64,000 nucleotides of DNA from Pseudophaeomoniella oleicola (GCA_003868215.1 QWDQ01000071.1:48905-112904); one strand, 5' to 3'; shown: positions 53,105 through 64,000, counted from the stretch's first letter. The notes: generated by a model from the sequence alone, not told the origin. Translations and numbers: made by a program.

Positions 53105-55969
53105 TCATCCACTCTCAGGCATCTCCTTCCAAAGCTCCTCAAAGACATCCCACGCCATCGGCGTCCTCAACACGACGTCTACCTTTTCACTGATCTTCTT
53201 CTTAGCTTTCTCGCGTCGTTTCTTTTGCTTGGCCGCTTCTTCCCGCTTCTTCTTCGCCAGCTCTGTATCTGCTTTGTCCAATATATCTCTAAGGTTGGTA
53301 TCCGAAGGCAGTGCAAAGAGATTTTCAGCCCAACTTATGTCTGAGTTTTCATTTTGCTTATGGTCCCTCTCGAAGTGGTTTAGCAGATCTCTGAACGCCC
53401 GTGGACCTCGCACCCACTGACTGGACCGAGAGATATTACCGTCGCTTGTGCACATGCCACAAGGAAAGCGAAGTTGAAGTTTGTGTTCACCGTCCAATGT
53501 GGATGATTTTGGTCTTGTCAAGGCATCTGACACAGAATTGAGCACTTGAAGTGATGGTAGGTCTTCTGGACTGTGGACTGTGCTGTAGGACTGGAGGGCA
53601 TACTTGATAGCCAAGGCAGTCTGTACTTCCCAGGAGAGAGCTGTTGGAGATAGTTTCATACCAGCATAGAGAATGCTAGCAATGAAATCATCTGGTTTTG
53701 CAGAAGGTGGCGGGTTGACGATCCGCCTATGGAAGACGGACACGTCGCTCGGTCTCTGCATTTGTTGGTATGGCTGAGGTGTGTCGAAATCCCAGATGAG
53801 AGCATCGGTTACTGAATTGGGCTGCTGATGATGGGCCAAGATCGGAAGGTTCTCTGACCACGGGAGAGTAAACCAAGGGATTACATGGGTACTCGACTTT
53901 ACGAAAGGCACCCTCAAACGTGAATAATCGCCAACGAGTTTTGCGTGTCTTTCGTACAAGTGCTGGAATAATGATTCGAAGCCATATCGCTTGATATTAT
54001 CGTTCCGGGGACAAGCGGGACATCGAAATTTGTGAAGGATGGTGCTCTTTCGCAAGGAATCGTACCCGGCTATCAATACCATGTCGTTAATCGTCGCGAC
54101 TGTGGCCCTAGCATCATCCAGTGAGAGTTCGTACGGCCCTATCCTTCCATCAACAAGCATTCCACGCACGCTTGATGGTGACCAGCGACGTTTGACTTCT
54201 CTCAGGATCATCAAGACAAGGTCAGTATCAGCGATGGGCTTCTCCATGAATTCCAGAATGACTTGTGAAGCTAGGTCCGACACGTGGTCTTGCTCTGGCG
54301 ACTTGTCCGTGCCATTGCGACGGTCTCTGATACTGTTGTAAACAACAATCCGGGGATCGTCGTTAGCCATTCCGACCCAAGCTAGGCCCGAAATCCTCTC
54401 GACTTCAATGATCCTCTCAGCCTCCTCCCGAAGAGGTAGGATCTTACTCTTCAAGATTTTGAATTGTTCAGCAGTCGGTGCACGGTTCGAGTCCAGGGCC
54501 TTGTAAAATGGTGGCATGCAACGTAGGGCGCTCTCCGTGATTGGGGGTTCCAACTTTTCCGCTTCTTCGATGAAGTAGATTGTGCGATCATGTCGATGCT
54601 TTACGGTGTCTCTGACATTCAACTCCCATTCCTCAATCCTCTCGAGACTTCTCGCAACTTGTAGTACTTCCTCGCGACGATTCTGTAGCTCAGCCTTGAC
54701 TTCATCCGGTGTCTGGCCACCACCTATTCCCCTGTCGTAGTAACCCTCGACTTCAGCGATATCATCCTTTAGAAAGATCAACTTAGAGGCACTGTCGTTT
54801 TCCCAGTCCGATGTATCTTCCTGCACCTTTCGGCAGTGGCGATACTTTCCTCCTTGCACAACGCCAGCCTGTATGTAATGTAGAAGGAAACTTTTGGGTC
54901 CATCTTGAAAAGAATTCGACAGGTCGTTAAGCTATACACGTTAGTACGGAACGTATGAATATATCTTAAGCTTGAGTACCTTCACGGTCTTAGATTTGTA
55001 GCAATCAGCACAGAGTCGGCATCGGAAAGCCCAGTAGACCTTCACAGAGTTCTCACGCGGACATGATGCTGCTTGGCAGCCTCTGCCGGCTATGAGCATC
55101 GCAAGTTGCTGTTCTGTCATACCAGGCGAAGGCCCTGGAGCATCTTCACCGTATTCAAGTTTCCGGCAATTTCGCCACAAACCCTCCTTGTCCCGGAGAA
55201 GAATTTTCAAGCTTGGGTGTACTTCCATGGCGCCAACCATGGCACGCAGTCCAGCATACTCAAGGATGCGAAGCCATACTTCAAGCGGGAAGGTCCATGA
55301 ACGTCTATCAACAACGCCTCGCTTGCTAATCACTGGTCCCGGCCTTCTTCCTAATTCAGGATTGCAGCGACGCTTTTTCTTGGACACCTCATCGTCTCGC
55401 TCCATTGATTCTGAGCGCTGTTGCTCTTCCTCTTCCCTTAATTTGGCTTCGATGTTGCCCACGTGATAATAGACGAATTGCCAGTTCGTACGAGCGCCCT
55501 GAGGATGTTTGCGTATAGCTCCACTAGACAAATGTTGTGCCGTTCGTGCGCTGCTGATTCTGACATCTGGAGTCACGAAGATGTTCCCAGACAAGCGACC
55601 GACTTCTGCATCAAGTACGGGAAGGTGCTCTAGCCCAGCGGGTGGCGGATCTGGGGTGTCATAAGCATCTGACGCTGGAACATCACTTTCACGTAGACTA
55701 AGTGCTGACTGGCTTCTCGACGGTCGAAGCGGTTGTTGAAAGGTTGTCATGAAGCCAGGTCTCAGACTAGAAAGTGATGATTTGTTAACGAGATCCGTTG
55801 CTACTTTGTTCATATCGTGATAATTGAGAGGAAACGCTCCTTCAAGAACCGTTCGTATCGGAGGCAGCAATCGTATATTTTGGCTGGTGTCCCATTGACC
55901 TGCCACTGGTCCATGGCGAACGACTGGAGGCTCTTGTGAGGTTCTATTGTCGTCTCCGAATGTCGCCAT
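53105..55969 (-). CDS. F-box protein with Cys-rich and C2H2-like segments
   Basis: Two exons on the minus strand, 55969-54980 and 54931-53105, split by a 48-nt intron with a TACTAAC branch; 938 aa. The start is the first ATG (AAGAATGGCG, good context). An F-box lies at about 226-270 (FPLEVWLRILEYAGL...LWRNCRKLEYG), implying an SCF ubiquitin-ligase substrate receptor. It is followed by a Cys-rich block (RGCQAASCP; FRCRLCADCYKSK) and SFQDGPKSFLLHYIQAG across the splice. Two later C-x2-C...H-x4-H patterns are seen: RCPACPRNDNIKRYG...HLYERH and PCGMCTSDGN...NHFERDH. The C-terminus is a Lys/Arg/Glu coiled segment. Pezizomycotina have long F-box proteins of this build; substrates are unknown. Confidence 0.8.
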
Positions 55970-57992
55970 TCTTGACAAGTGTCGCACACGCTCTCGAAAG
56001 GTTCCCAGGATGGTTGTGACGAAGTGTATTTGAGTACACGCTCAGTGTTTAACAGGAGTAGATCGTAGGCATGAACATTTATTTGTCTGCAGAACCAGGG
56101 TCCCGATACGTCTTTTGACTCACTAGAAGCCCTCGATCAAAGGAAACGATATGACAATATGGAAAGAAGCAGCATAATGCTTTATCCCCGCGACAATAGA
56201 CTGCGGTCACTGCTTAGAATGGCTGGAGACACTCAACGATCCCGCGGGGTTTAAACGCAGCCACTTCTGACTAGGATACTGCCCATAAGTAAGGCGAAAT
56301 ATAAGCAGTTGCATGACGCTGATCCAGTCTTCACCGAGCAGTCAAATTCGAAATGCCAATATGGCAAGAAGAGGATGAATGAAAAGGCTACATGACTACC
56401 TGGAAAGCACAAGGCATTCGATAAGGCAATGATGTTAGCGTCGAATTGTCGATGCCTTGGCAAAAGCATGACTTTCGGCTGACTGTTCCAGACAAAACTC
56501 TTTTTCTTTTCTTCTCATTGCATCCTGATCCTGGCAGAAGGTTCTCATGGTGTAATCACAGCTGACACCATGTCAATACACATATTTGACCTCTATTACT
56601 GCTGCTGATATGGGTGAATCCACCATTATGGATGTGGAATCGCCAATGGCCACCATTCGAGAGGTTTAATGCAGGCTCCTTAGTGAACTCTTTCTTTCGC
56701 TGAAGAAAGCGTTTTACCTCAGCTGGTGAGAGAGTCTCTATGACAGATCATGTCACTGCTCTTCTTCCTGCAAGCTAGTCCTCACAGCCTGCCCAACCCC
56801 TATCCAAGGGTCATGGCAAGGCCGTCTGTCTTTGATCTGTTTTGATCACACTTGCTATACCAAAATCCGTTCAAGTTTGAGGCGCACCTCCAAATCCAAT
56901 GGAAGTGCTGCCATAGAGTATCGGGATATACATATTCATAACCATATTATATTTGATATAGGGAAAGCTATGAGCAGGATCCAAACTGGATCTGCCAATA
57001 CATAGTGTAAGTGTACAGGACATTACTGGTTGAGCTCATCATCACCACCTCATAGCCGTCACTCTGTTCCATCCATCTGGATCTGGATTATAGGAGGGCG
57101 GTCAACAATGTTTGTGAGTGGTGAGCTAGTCTCAGTTTGCTGCCATCTCACGGTAGATCTCCGGCAAGATACCTTATATAGACGAAGAAGTCGGTCTTGA
57201 CAATAAGGCGAACTCAGATATAGCAAGTCTTCTTCCGTCCAGTGCCTGGCCGCCTTGCAAAGAGTGCAGGTGCATGGATTATATTCTGAAACTCCCCTCT
57301 GCTTTTCAGGCTACTAGGGTTCCATTGCCCATAGCCAAGGCAGGACATGGCAGCAAACGGTGTTGATTCCATGACTTCATGTCAGATTCGCGAGAAGATG
57401 GCAATATATATGTACGCAGCGGACGGATTCTCCTCGACACAAAAAAAAGAGAGAGTCTCCAAGCAAAACTCGATGAGTAGTCGAGAATATTGTCAGTGTC
57501 GTGTCGTCTATCTAGCTCAAATGGCCGTTGTTTCGTTCTTCAAGGAAAAGACGGGAAAATATCAATCATCACCAACATAATTCATATTCTCCTCGATCTC
57601 GAAGAAGATTGAAGGACGGTTACGGATTGTTATGATAATGATTTCATGACCCACCCGTCCGACAACCTATAGGCCTGCCAGGCACCTGGAGATATATTTT
57701 ATTACTACGTATTACTTCCTGACCTAATTATTAACCTTGAAAGTCCTCAACCGAAAAGCAGACTCTCAATAAGGATCTGATTTCATCTATTAACGGAAAA
57801 ACTCATCCATACTAATCAATCACATAGTAACCATCACAGTCAGCCAAAGTCAGTCATCATTTCTTCGCCGCTTTTCATGTAATTAGCGTGCGGTCTGTCT
57901 TATGCGGTCCTGTGCGGGATTAGTCAGCCAGCAGCCTGGGTAGGTACCGGCATAGTCTTTAGGGGTTCTACTGAGTAATCCAGCCTCGCATC

Positions 57993-58016
57993 ACCGCAAC
58001 ACCGCAACACCGCAAC
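57993..58016. repeat. (ACCGCAAC)3 tandem repeat
   Basis: Three exact 8-bp copies about 510 bp upstream of the reductase start. Confidence 0.8.
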
Positions 58017-58072
58017 GATATGATGGCCTGTGGATCGTTCGCTAGAAGGGGTGGATGGAGAAGCCGGGCCAA

Positions 58073-58089
58073 GGGGGGGGGGGGGGGGG
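58073..58089. repeat. G17 homopolymer
   Basis: Seventeen consecutive G residues; length may be affected by sequencing error. Confidence 0.85.
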
Positions 58090-58521
58090 AACAGTAGTGA
58101 TGATGATGATTATTAAGACCGCATAGATATGGTGTATCTAAGGTAGGTATCTAGGTAGGGTTGTATTTGCAAGGTCCTCCCTCCCTCCATCGTTGATTAG
58201 GTTCTTACTCGATTTAGGAACGTCAGTGATTCTGTCTAGAGGGAGTGAAGCCTTTGCAGAGATCAAAAGACCGCAGGGGTTGGGTGGGAGGTGCGGTGGT
58301 TTTCCATCTAGTAAGTTACTGATGTATGGGAAATTGTCAGCATGAGCATGCGCTTTAGTCAAGCTTGGTGTTGCATTGTATTCGAAAAAATGAAGTATAA
58401 ATACCTCGCTTGAAGTTGATACCACGATCTCTTCCAGCATCGATTCTACTCCCAAACTTCCAGCAGTCTACTTCCTTGACTCTCTTTACATCCATATCCT
58501 TCTCAATAACTGTTCTCCACG

Positions 58522-59586
58522 ATGGCTAAGCCCACCGTCACGACGAGCCAGCACTGGGTTCTGGCTAAGAAACCTATTGACCTCCCGATCCTGTCAGGTC
58601 CCGACGCGACTTTCCGACTGGCAACGAAGCAACTTCCGCCGATGAAAGACGGGGATGTGTTGATCAAGGTTCTGTATCTGTCCAATGATCCGGCGCAGAG
58701 ACTGTGGATTGATCCCAATATCTCCCCCGATCGACTGTACGTCAAGCCTGGCGAGGTAGAAGAAACCATGACGTCCTATGCTTGCATCTCTGAGGTCGTC
58801 GAGTCCAAGGCCAAGGGCATTCCGGTTGGGAGCATCGTGTTGGCAGACGCCGGGTGGAGTGAGTATGCTGTCATGCCAGCAGAGGCATGTATGCCCATCA
58901 AGCCGATCGAGGGCCTGAAACCGGAGCATTACGTGAGCTTGTTTGGAGCGGTTGGAGTGACCGCGTATTATGGACTCGTCGATATCGCCCAGACGGGATC
59001 AAACGACGCCATTGTGATCAGCGGTGCAGCTGGAGCAGTCGGTTCGGTGGCCGTCCAGATTGCGAAGAACGTGTTGGGATGTAAGAAGGTCATTGGAATA
59101 GCCGGCACAGATGCAAAGCGCAGGTGGGTGGAGACCTTAGGAGCGGACGTCTGCCTCAACTACAGGAGTGTGGGATTTCAAGACGAACTCAAGGATGCTA
59201 CCGAAGGATTCGTCGAAGTTTACTTCGATAATGTGGGAGGTGAGATCTTGGATCTGATGCTCACACGACTGAAGAAGGACGGCAGACTGGCTGCGTGTGG
59301 TGCCATCGCGGACTACAACAGTAGTGAGAATATTGGGATCAAGAATTGGTACCAAGTTATCTCCATGCGTCTCCAAATACGGGGCTTCGTCGTGCTAGAT
59401 GCGATCCCCACAGGAAGGTGGACTGAGATAGTGGACTCTCTGATCAAGGGCTATCAGGAGGGAAAGATCAAGGCTACCGAAGAGGGACTGACAATTGTGC
59501 CGACAAAGTTCGAAGATATCCCGGAGACGTGGATGGGGCTTTTCGATGGTGCAAATACTGGCAAGTCGCTGACTCGGATTGTGTAA
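58522..59586 (+). CDS. NADPH-dependent alkenal/2-alkenone reductase (MDR, LTB4DH type)
   Basis: Zinc-free medium-chain reductase that reduces C=C bonds of reactive alkenals, enones or related metabolites. Single exon, 354 aa, typical length. Motifs: VLYLSNDPAQRLWID at the N-terminus, the family marker LFGAVGVTAYYGLVDI, the NADP-binding GAAGAVGSVAVQIAK followed by VIGIAGTDAKRRW, LGADVCLNYR, and VYFDNVGGEILDLML. The catalytic-zinc Cys/His set of alcohol dehydrogenases is absent. C-terminal WMGLFDGANTGKSLTRI is also family-typical. Tail-to-tail with a C6 transcription factor gene 182 bp away, a common arrangement for a pathway gene and its regulator (inference). Confidence 0.92.
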   Translation: MAKPTVTTSQHWVLAKKPIDLPILSGPDATFRLATKQLPPMKDGDVLIKVLYLSNDPAQRLWIDPNISPDRLYVKPGEVEETMTSYACISEVVESKAKGIPVGSIVLADAGWSEYAVMPAEACMPIKPIEGLKPEHYVSLFGAVGVTAYYGLVDIAQTGSNDAIVISGAAGAVGSVAVQIAKNVLGCKKVIGIAGTDAKRRWVETLGADVCLNYRSVGFQDELKDATEGFVEVYFDNVGGEILDLMLTRLKKDGRLAACGAIADYNSSENIGIKNWYQVISMRLQIRGFVVLDAIPTGRWTEIVDSLIKGYQEGKIKATEEGLTIVPTKFEDIPETWMGLFDGANTGKSLTRIV

Positions 59587-59768
59587 ATGTGGCCCTCGAG
59601 ACGAGATGGGATTCCTCTATTAAACGTGATGGGATCAATGATAAATCTTCTTTTCCATTTCTCAGGAGCATCGCCCCGCACACTTATCCTTGCTGGTAAC
59701 GTACGTATCATGTGATACCTTGTTATACCTTGTTGAGACTGGATGGGCATAGAATTACCTATACTTCT

Positions 59769-60929
59769 TCAATCAAAACCGCCAGGAAGACTCAGCGCCT
59801 CGACTTGCTCTATGCCTTTGCAGGCAACGAGAAGCGTCTTCTCGAACGGGTCTAGTTTTCTTCGGGGAGATGCAAGCCAGACATCGGTAAAATCTTGGTA
59901 CTTCATGGTATCGTCCAAATCGCCATGCTGCAGAGGAGAACCTGGTGAGCTCCATAACGCCAGCTTCGTGGATACGGGTAGGATGGACAGTGTTGGGAAC
60001 TCTAGACAGGTACCATGCTGGAAAATCGAATAGACCGCATATAGCATGAAAGTTACCATCACGGTTCGACGAATGCTTTCTGCTAGGATCCAATCCTCCC
60101 ATGTTGGCTGTTCAGCTCGAATTTCCGTGTTTGCTCGCTGGAGAAGCTGCAATCCCCATGCTTTCATCAGACTTTCTTGCTGTTCAGCAGCAAGACGCTG
60201 CTTTAGATCGCCGTGATAGAGTCTGATGGTTTGATATAATAACGTCGCCTGCATTCTGGAGAGGGCCTCCAAAAGCGTCCCAAACTGGGCCGACTCAAGC
60301 ACATCGGAGGCCTCAGCGTCCAGAATCTGAAATAGCATCGATTCATTGGCGTTACTCATGCACACGTAGGCAGCGCACAAACCAAAAGCTGCTCGTATTG
60401 TTGGCGGAAATTGATCGCGGTACAGTTGTTTGTGTATGAATGCCGTTTCTGCATCTTGCACAAAAGCTCGCGGGTAGCTTTTGAGCTGCTCAATTATCCA
60501 ATTCCAGCTTTTGGTATTGCCCGAGACAGGCTGTACCTCACCAAGGTTGCCCAAGAAACTGGGCACGCTTGGAAACAGTAACTCATTCATCAGATTGCTC
60601 TCGTGCATATCGAAATTGAAAGTGGGAGAGTTCAGATCCTCTTGTCTTCCCGAAAGCATCCCTGGAGAGCTAACCGTCCATTCCACGAAGTCTGTCACAT
60701 CTGGAGGCTGATCATCAATGCCCTCGATTACTTCAGGAGCATCTTTTTCGGGCGGCTGAGGTATCCGAATATAACGACAATGTTTCTGGTTCTTTTGACA
60801 TCTTGTACAGCTTGGATAAGTAAGATCGCACTTCCGTCTCCCGCGAAAGCAAGCATCGCAAGATTTGCGACGAACTGACATGAGGTAGTTGATAGACTCA
60901 ATATTGAGATCAGAGTATGATGGATGCAT
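59769..60929 (-). CDS. Zn2Cys6 transcription factor
   Basis: Fungal binuclear zinc-cluster regulator, 386 aa, single exon. The cluster is exact C-x2-C-x6-C-x6-C-x2-C-x6-C at residues 24, 27, 34, 41, 44 and 51, within SCDACFRGRRKCDLTYPSC, with the basic RGRRK between second and third Cys. An internal Met at 17 (MSVRRKSCDAC) could be the real start. The rest is the shortened middle-homology type seen in many pathway-specific regulators: SYPRAFVQDAETAFIHKQLY, PTIRAAFGLCAAYVCMSNAN, TWEDWILAESIRRTVMVTFM and a C-terminal ASPRRKLDPFEKTLLVACKG. Divergent from the membrane protein gene and convergent with the reductase. Target genes unknown. Confidence 0.88.
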   Translation of the reverse strand: MHPSYSDLNIESINYLMSVRRKSCDACFRGRRKCDLTYPSCTRCQKNQKHCRYIRIPQPPEKDAPEVIEGIDDQPPDVTDFVEWTVSSPGMLSGRQEDLNSPTFNFDMHESNLMNELLFPSVPSFLGNLGEVQPVSGNTKSWNWIIEQLKSYPRAFVQDAETAFIHKQLYRDQFPPTIRAAFGLCAAYVCMSNANESMLFQILDAEASDVLESAQFGTLLEALSRMQATLLYQTIRLYHGDLKQRLAAEQQESLMKAWGLQLLQRANTEIRAEQPTWEDWILAESIRRTVMVTFMLYAVYSIFQHGTCLEFPTLSILPVSTKLALWSSPGSPLQHGDLDDTMKYQDFTDVWLASPRRKLDPFEKTLLVACKGIEQVEALSLPGGFD

Positions 60930-61816
60930 CTTGGATGTACTGGATCATTGTGAGACGTAAGATATACTGTCAGCTGCTGACAAATGAATCCGGATGAGTA
61001 AATGCGGCCCTTCAACTCATTTCCACAGCGACAAGGCTTCCATTCGCGCCCTCCTCCATTCTTCTGCCATGGATAGGATCTTCATGTCCTCTAAGAATTA
61101 CATGACTGTTGCCAATCCAGGATGTGAACTGAGCAATAGGGATTGTCCTCCTTCCTTGATCTAGTGACTAGGGTTTCCATCACTCTTTGAACGTTTGGGA
61201 TGTCTATCACCATAGGTAGAGACCCGTCTACATAGACTGACGACATATCTTCCGCTGACTCCTCTGTGAATGTGCAGATCATCTATAATCCGCGGGCATC
61301 AGTGAGTTCTACTACATAGGACCTCGCTACGTAGTAGGCGTAGAGTGTCTGGAAGGAATGGTAGCATCACAGCCAATTGGATTTGGTGAGGTGTTTCTAA
61401 TTTTGTACCTAAATTAACCAAGTCTCACAGTCTGGGCCCTGAATGTCCTTCACGTAATTACTATGTATGATTAAGGCAAGGTAACCGAGCATCCAAGCCA
61501 GGCCCCATCGCTGACCGAGTCTAAGTTATCAATAACTCTTATGCTGACTTGAGATGTATGTGCGATCGGCTTGTGATTTACTTGCTGGTTATATTGTTCT
61601 CTCCCAGAACTTTGGACATATTTCTCCAACGGCGCTTGCTTTCGTGTTTCGATGCTTTTGGACTTGATTTGATATCTGATTGACCTGAAGAGAAAAGAAT
61701 CAGGAGCCTGGCGGGTAGCGCTCGATCGAGCTCTCGGGAGATATCGAATTGACTGTCATGAATTCCTCGCGTCTCTCTGTGTTTGCTTTGTCCCATCGGT
61801 GACCGCTTCTAAAGAA
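60930..61816. other. Divergent promoter region of the C6 factor and the membrane protein
   Basis: 887 bp; no recognisable gene. A 21-codon-spaced cluster of Met starts exists on the minus strand but no family match. Contains TACGTAGTAG repeats near 61330. Confidence 0.5.
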
Positions 61817-63348
61817 ATGTCGGACCATCAAAATGCGAGGAGGTTGGAAGCACGAGACGATTCGGGTGGCTCGTCTATCCATGCGGCGTGGTTTGTATGC
61901 AAGATTCCAGCAAGTGATACTTCGATTCGGCTCTGACAACACTATAGGTTTTCGTCGTGGTGGCGTCGCTTACAATTGGCCCTCTCATGATCTACGTTAT
62001 TCTACGACTTCTCCGTCGACATCACCCCGAACCGAAGTTGATCCCGGGATCATATCTCAAGCGCAGGTGGCAGGACTGGACGCCAAAGGGTACATACAGT
62101 AAAGTGTCATCCCAACGAAGAGGACGAGGGGATTCAAATCCTCCGCCGTTTGCGCCTAATGTCACTGCTGCTGAGGAGGCTAGAGCGGCCGACGCCGCAG
62201 CAGCGGGGGTGGATCGTAACACATCCGTCCGGAGTGTTATGACTCTCCCTGCGTATTCACCGATACCCAAGCCTACGGAACAAGTGATAGGAAGAGAGGG
62301 AGAACGAGAAGGTATGGATGTTGTAGAAGAGTATCCGGAGACGCTTGATGAAGAGGAAGCAAGAAGGGAGCAGGAAATGGAGTCTTTATATCAAATACGT
62401 CTTGCCCGACGTCAAGAATTAGCAGAACGAGAAGCTCGCCGAGAAGCGCGACGTGAAGCGCGTGAGCGTGGTGATTATGATGTACTGGATCGCCTCAGAA
62501 GAGAATCCAGAGCCAGGGCCAGTGCTGAGCGAGATTCGACTACGAACCTGTCGGCCGCAGCAATGCTTGCGGAACACCAATCCAGGGGTCGAGACCATCG
62601 CACTTCGGCTGTCAGCTATGCTGCTGTTGGGCTAGTACGGCATGATGGTACTCGTGTTCGATCGAGCAGCCAGGAATCAGAACGAGGTGGATTACTCGCA
62701 GGTGCTGCCCCGATGGGTGATGATCGACTATCGCATACTCGTACTGGATCTCAAGGCTCAGTATGGCCATCGTTACGTCCCAGCCACGACCGGACTAGAT
62801 CCGCTAGCTCTGCTCTCAGTATCTCGACCACAGCCACCGACTTGGAAAGAGAGGGCTTGCATACGCCCCAAACTCAACCGTCGATAAATGATCAACGGCC
62901 GTCTTCTGAACGCAGATCAAGTCAATCCAGCGAGCATGACACGACAGGTTCCTCGTTATCTCCTGCCATTACTCGTTACACCCCTGAAGCATCTAGCAAC
63001 TCCGAAGGAGATATTGGAGACAGCTCAATCCCTGCGCCAGTGAATTCTGCAGGCACAGAACCACCTGACTATGAGAACCTAAACTGGGGCGAAGCTCCAC
63101 CATATTCGTCACCTGTCCGCGAACCGGGAGAAACACCACACACGCAAAGTCTAGAACGACAACTGGCAGAAAGAAATCTGCGTGACACCACCGGCACTGC
63201 AGCTGCCAAATCGAGATCCGAAGGGGTCGCTCGTATACCAACTCTTCCACCACAATTACCTCAATTGACGACGTTACCGAGCATAAGTGTACATACAGCA
63301 ACCGAACCGAACACACCCGCAAGCCCTGTCCGACATGACCAATCTTAA
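61817..63348 (+). CDS. Single-pass membrane protein with charged helix and PPxY motif
   Basis: Exons 61817-61894 and 61948-63348 with a 53-nt phase-0 intron (GTATGC donor); 492 aa. The short first exon (MSDHQNARRLEARDDSGGSS) joins HAAWF to VFVVVASLTIGPLMIYVILR, one TM helix near residue 25-47 followed by RRHH. The cytosolic part then has TLPAYSPIPKPTEQVIGREG and VVEEYPETLDEEEARR, a long Arg/Glu helix (LYQIRLARRQELAEREARRE), Ser-rich sequence, and PPDYENLNWGEAPPYSSPV near the C-terminus. PPDY fits the PPxY ligand of Rsp5/Nedd4 WW domains. The family recurs across Pezizomycotina as uncharacterised proteins; an adaptor role in cargo ubiquitylation is a guess from PPxY plus one TM. Confidence 0.75.
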
Positions 63349-63430
63349 AGCAATGTTTCATTTAACGACATCATCTGTGCATATATTTAAACTCGATCTC
63401 AAATATATATTCTCGCTAATCCGACACGTA

Positions 63431-63455
63431 CACACGCACACACGCACACACGCAC
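63431..63455. repeat. (CACACGCA)3 tandem repeat
   Basis: Three CACACGCA units, probably within the 3' UTR of the membrane protein gene. Confidence 0.75.
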
Positions 63456-63923
63456 GTACTCACATACACACAATCGAACTGCCAATTGCTGAGCATCTCT
63501 GAATTTTTGTTTTCCTCTTTGTCCTTTTTCATCCATCTATTCAGCATAAGGAGGTAACCGAGTGAACGTTTTGTATTTGATGTTACTTTTGTGCTTTCAG
63601 TATCTATCTACCTAGGCAGGCAAGGCGTTCCCGGAACTTTTTCGTAGTAGGGTATATTGCAAATAACGATCACTTTCTCTTACAACACTTTCATTCCCCC
63701 TCCCCTCAAAAAATCAAAATTATGTAAAGAGAAAAATACCTAGATAGGATGATTTGAAGGAAGCATTCTCAAAAACAAACATACATAGTAAACACCGCCA
63801 TCTCATCAGAAAACGCCTCCTCATCATTCCCATATAATCACGCATGTACTTGTAACTTATTAATATTACCTACCATCATAGGTACCTAGACTAGACTTAC
63901 ACACGATAATTAAGCCAAAAAAG

Positions 63924-64000
63924 GAAGAAGAAGAAGAAGAAGAAGAAGAAGAAGAAGAAGAAGAAGAAGAAGAAGAAGAAGAAGAAGAAGAAGAAGAAGA
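63924..64000. repeat. (GAA)n microsatellite running off the window
   Basis: About 25 uninterrupted GAA units reaching the last base; true length unknown. Confidence 0.95.

Larger units (their letters stand above)
55970..58521. other. Long gene-free region
   Basis: 2.55 kb between divergent starts of the F-box gene and the alkenal reductase gene. Short frames at 56251-56469 (-) and 57347-57580 (+) show no known motif. It contains an 8-bp tandem repeat, a G17 run and degenerate CCTAGG palindromes just upstream of the reductase. A lineage-specific or non-coding gene cannot be excluded. Confidence 0.55.
63349..64000. other. 3' flank to window end
   Basis: 3' UTR of the membrane protein gene, then AT-rich sequence with CCTAGG motifs near 63610 and 63885 and two microsatellites. 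No gene seen. Confidence 0.6.

Noticed and set aside
58073-58089. G17 run as a G-quadruplex regulator
   Set aside because: A pure homopolymer is common and length-unstable; no conserved context.
63924-64000. GAA run as part of a coding Glu tract
   Set aside because: It follows AT-rich 3' flank and no frame with a start leads into it inside the window.
1-64000. tRNA, rRNA, CRISPR array, intact transposon or terminal repeats
   Set aside because: No B-box-like tRNA signature, rRNA core, spaced direct repeats or transposase/reverse transcriptase motifs were found by eye; a covariance-model and repeat search would be decisive.

Overview
The window is nuclear DNA of a filamentous ascomycete (Pezizomycotina). 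The evidence is dense protein genes on both strands, introns mostly of 46-60 nt with GT(A/G)(A/T)G donors and CTAAC/CTGAC branch sites, CT-rich promoters, a C6 zinc-cluster regulator, and fungus-restricted families (DUF6914, APH-type kinase, NACHT/STAND). A Eurotiomycetes-like fungus fits best, but I cannot fix the order. Intron boundaries below were worked out by hand from splice signals and reading-frame continuity.

Layout: (1) 1-9 kb: genome maintenance. The 3' part of CAC2 (CAF-1 p60) converges on RAD2/XPG, which is divergent from a stand-alone LigD-type 3'-phosphoesterase gene. (2) 10.9-15.8 kb: a full-length ABCC transporter. (3) 15.8-21.7 kb: AT-rich, repeat-rich accessory stretch with a decayed NACHT/STAND (NLR-like) pseudogene lacking its P-loop, a DUF6914 gene whose intron acceptor looks destroyed, and an APH-type kinase. 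(4) 22.3-32 kb: housekeeping genes: glutaminyl cyclase, a predicted mitochondrial membrane protein, MSH6 and mitochondrial tyrosyl-tRNA synthetase. (5) 32.3-36.8 kb: metabolism: a raffinose-synthase-type GH36 protein, a C-terminal relic of an MFS transporter, and a five-exon LigB-type extradiol dioxygenase. (6) 37.9-48.9 kb: a large microcephalin-like BRCT protein, two splicing factors in tandem (PRP28, PRP39), and mitoribosomal mL59. (7) 49.4-56 kb: a protein kinase and an F-box/zinc-finger protein. (8) 58.5-63.3 kb: an MDR-type alkenal reductase tail-to-tail with a Zn2Cys6 factor, then a single-pass membrane protein with PPxY.

Functional themes: five genes serve DNA or chromatin maintenance (CAC2, RAD2, the phosphoesterase, MSH6, the BRCT protein). 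RAD2 and MSH6 carry visible PCNA-binding motifs. PRP28 and PRP39 both act at the U1/5' splice-site step and lie on the same strand 0.5 kb apart. I found no convincing wholly new system. The items most worth a second look are the P-loop-deleted NLR relic, the RAD2/phosphoesterase divergent pair, the single-base splice lesion in the DUF6914 gene, the 365-nt intron in PRP39, and the MFS relic beside the dioxygenase. No tRNA, rRNA, CRISPR array or intact transposon was recognised by eye.
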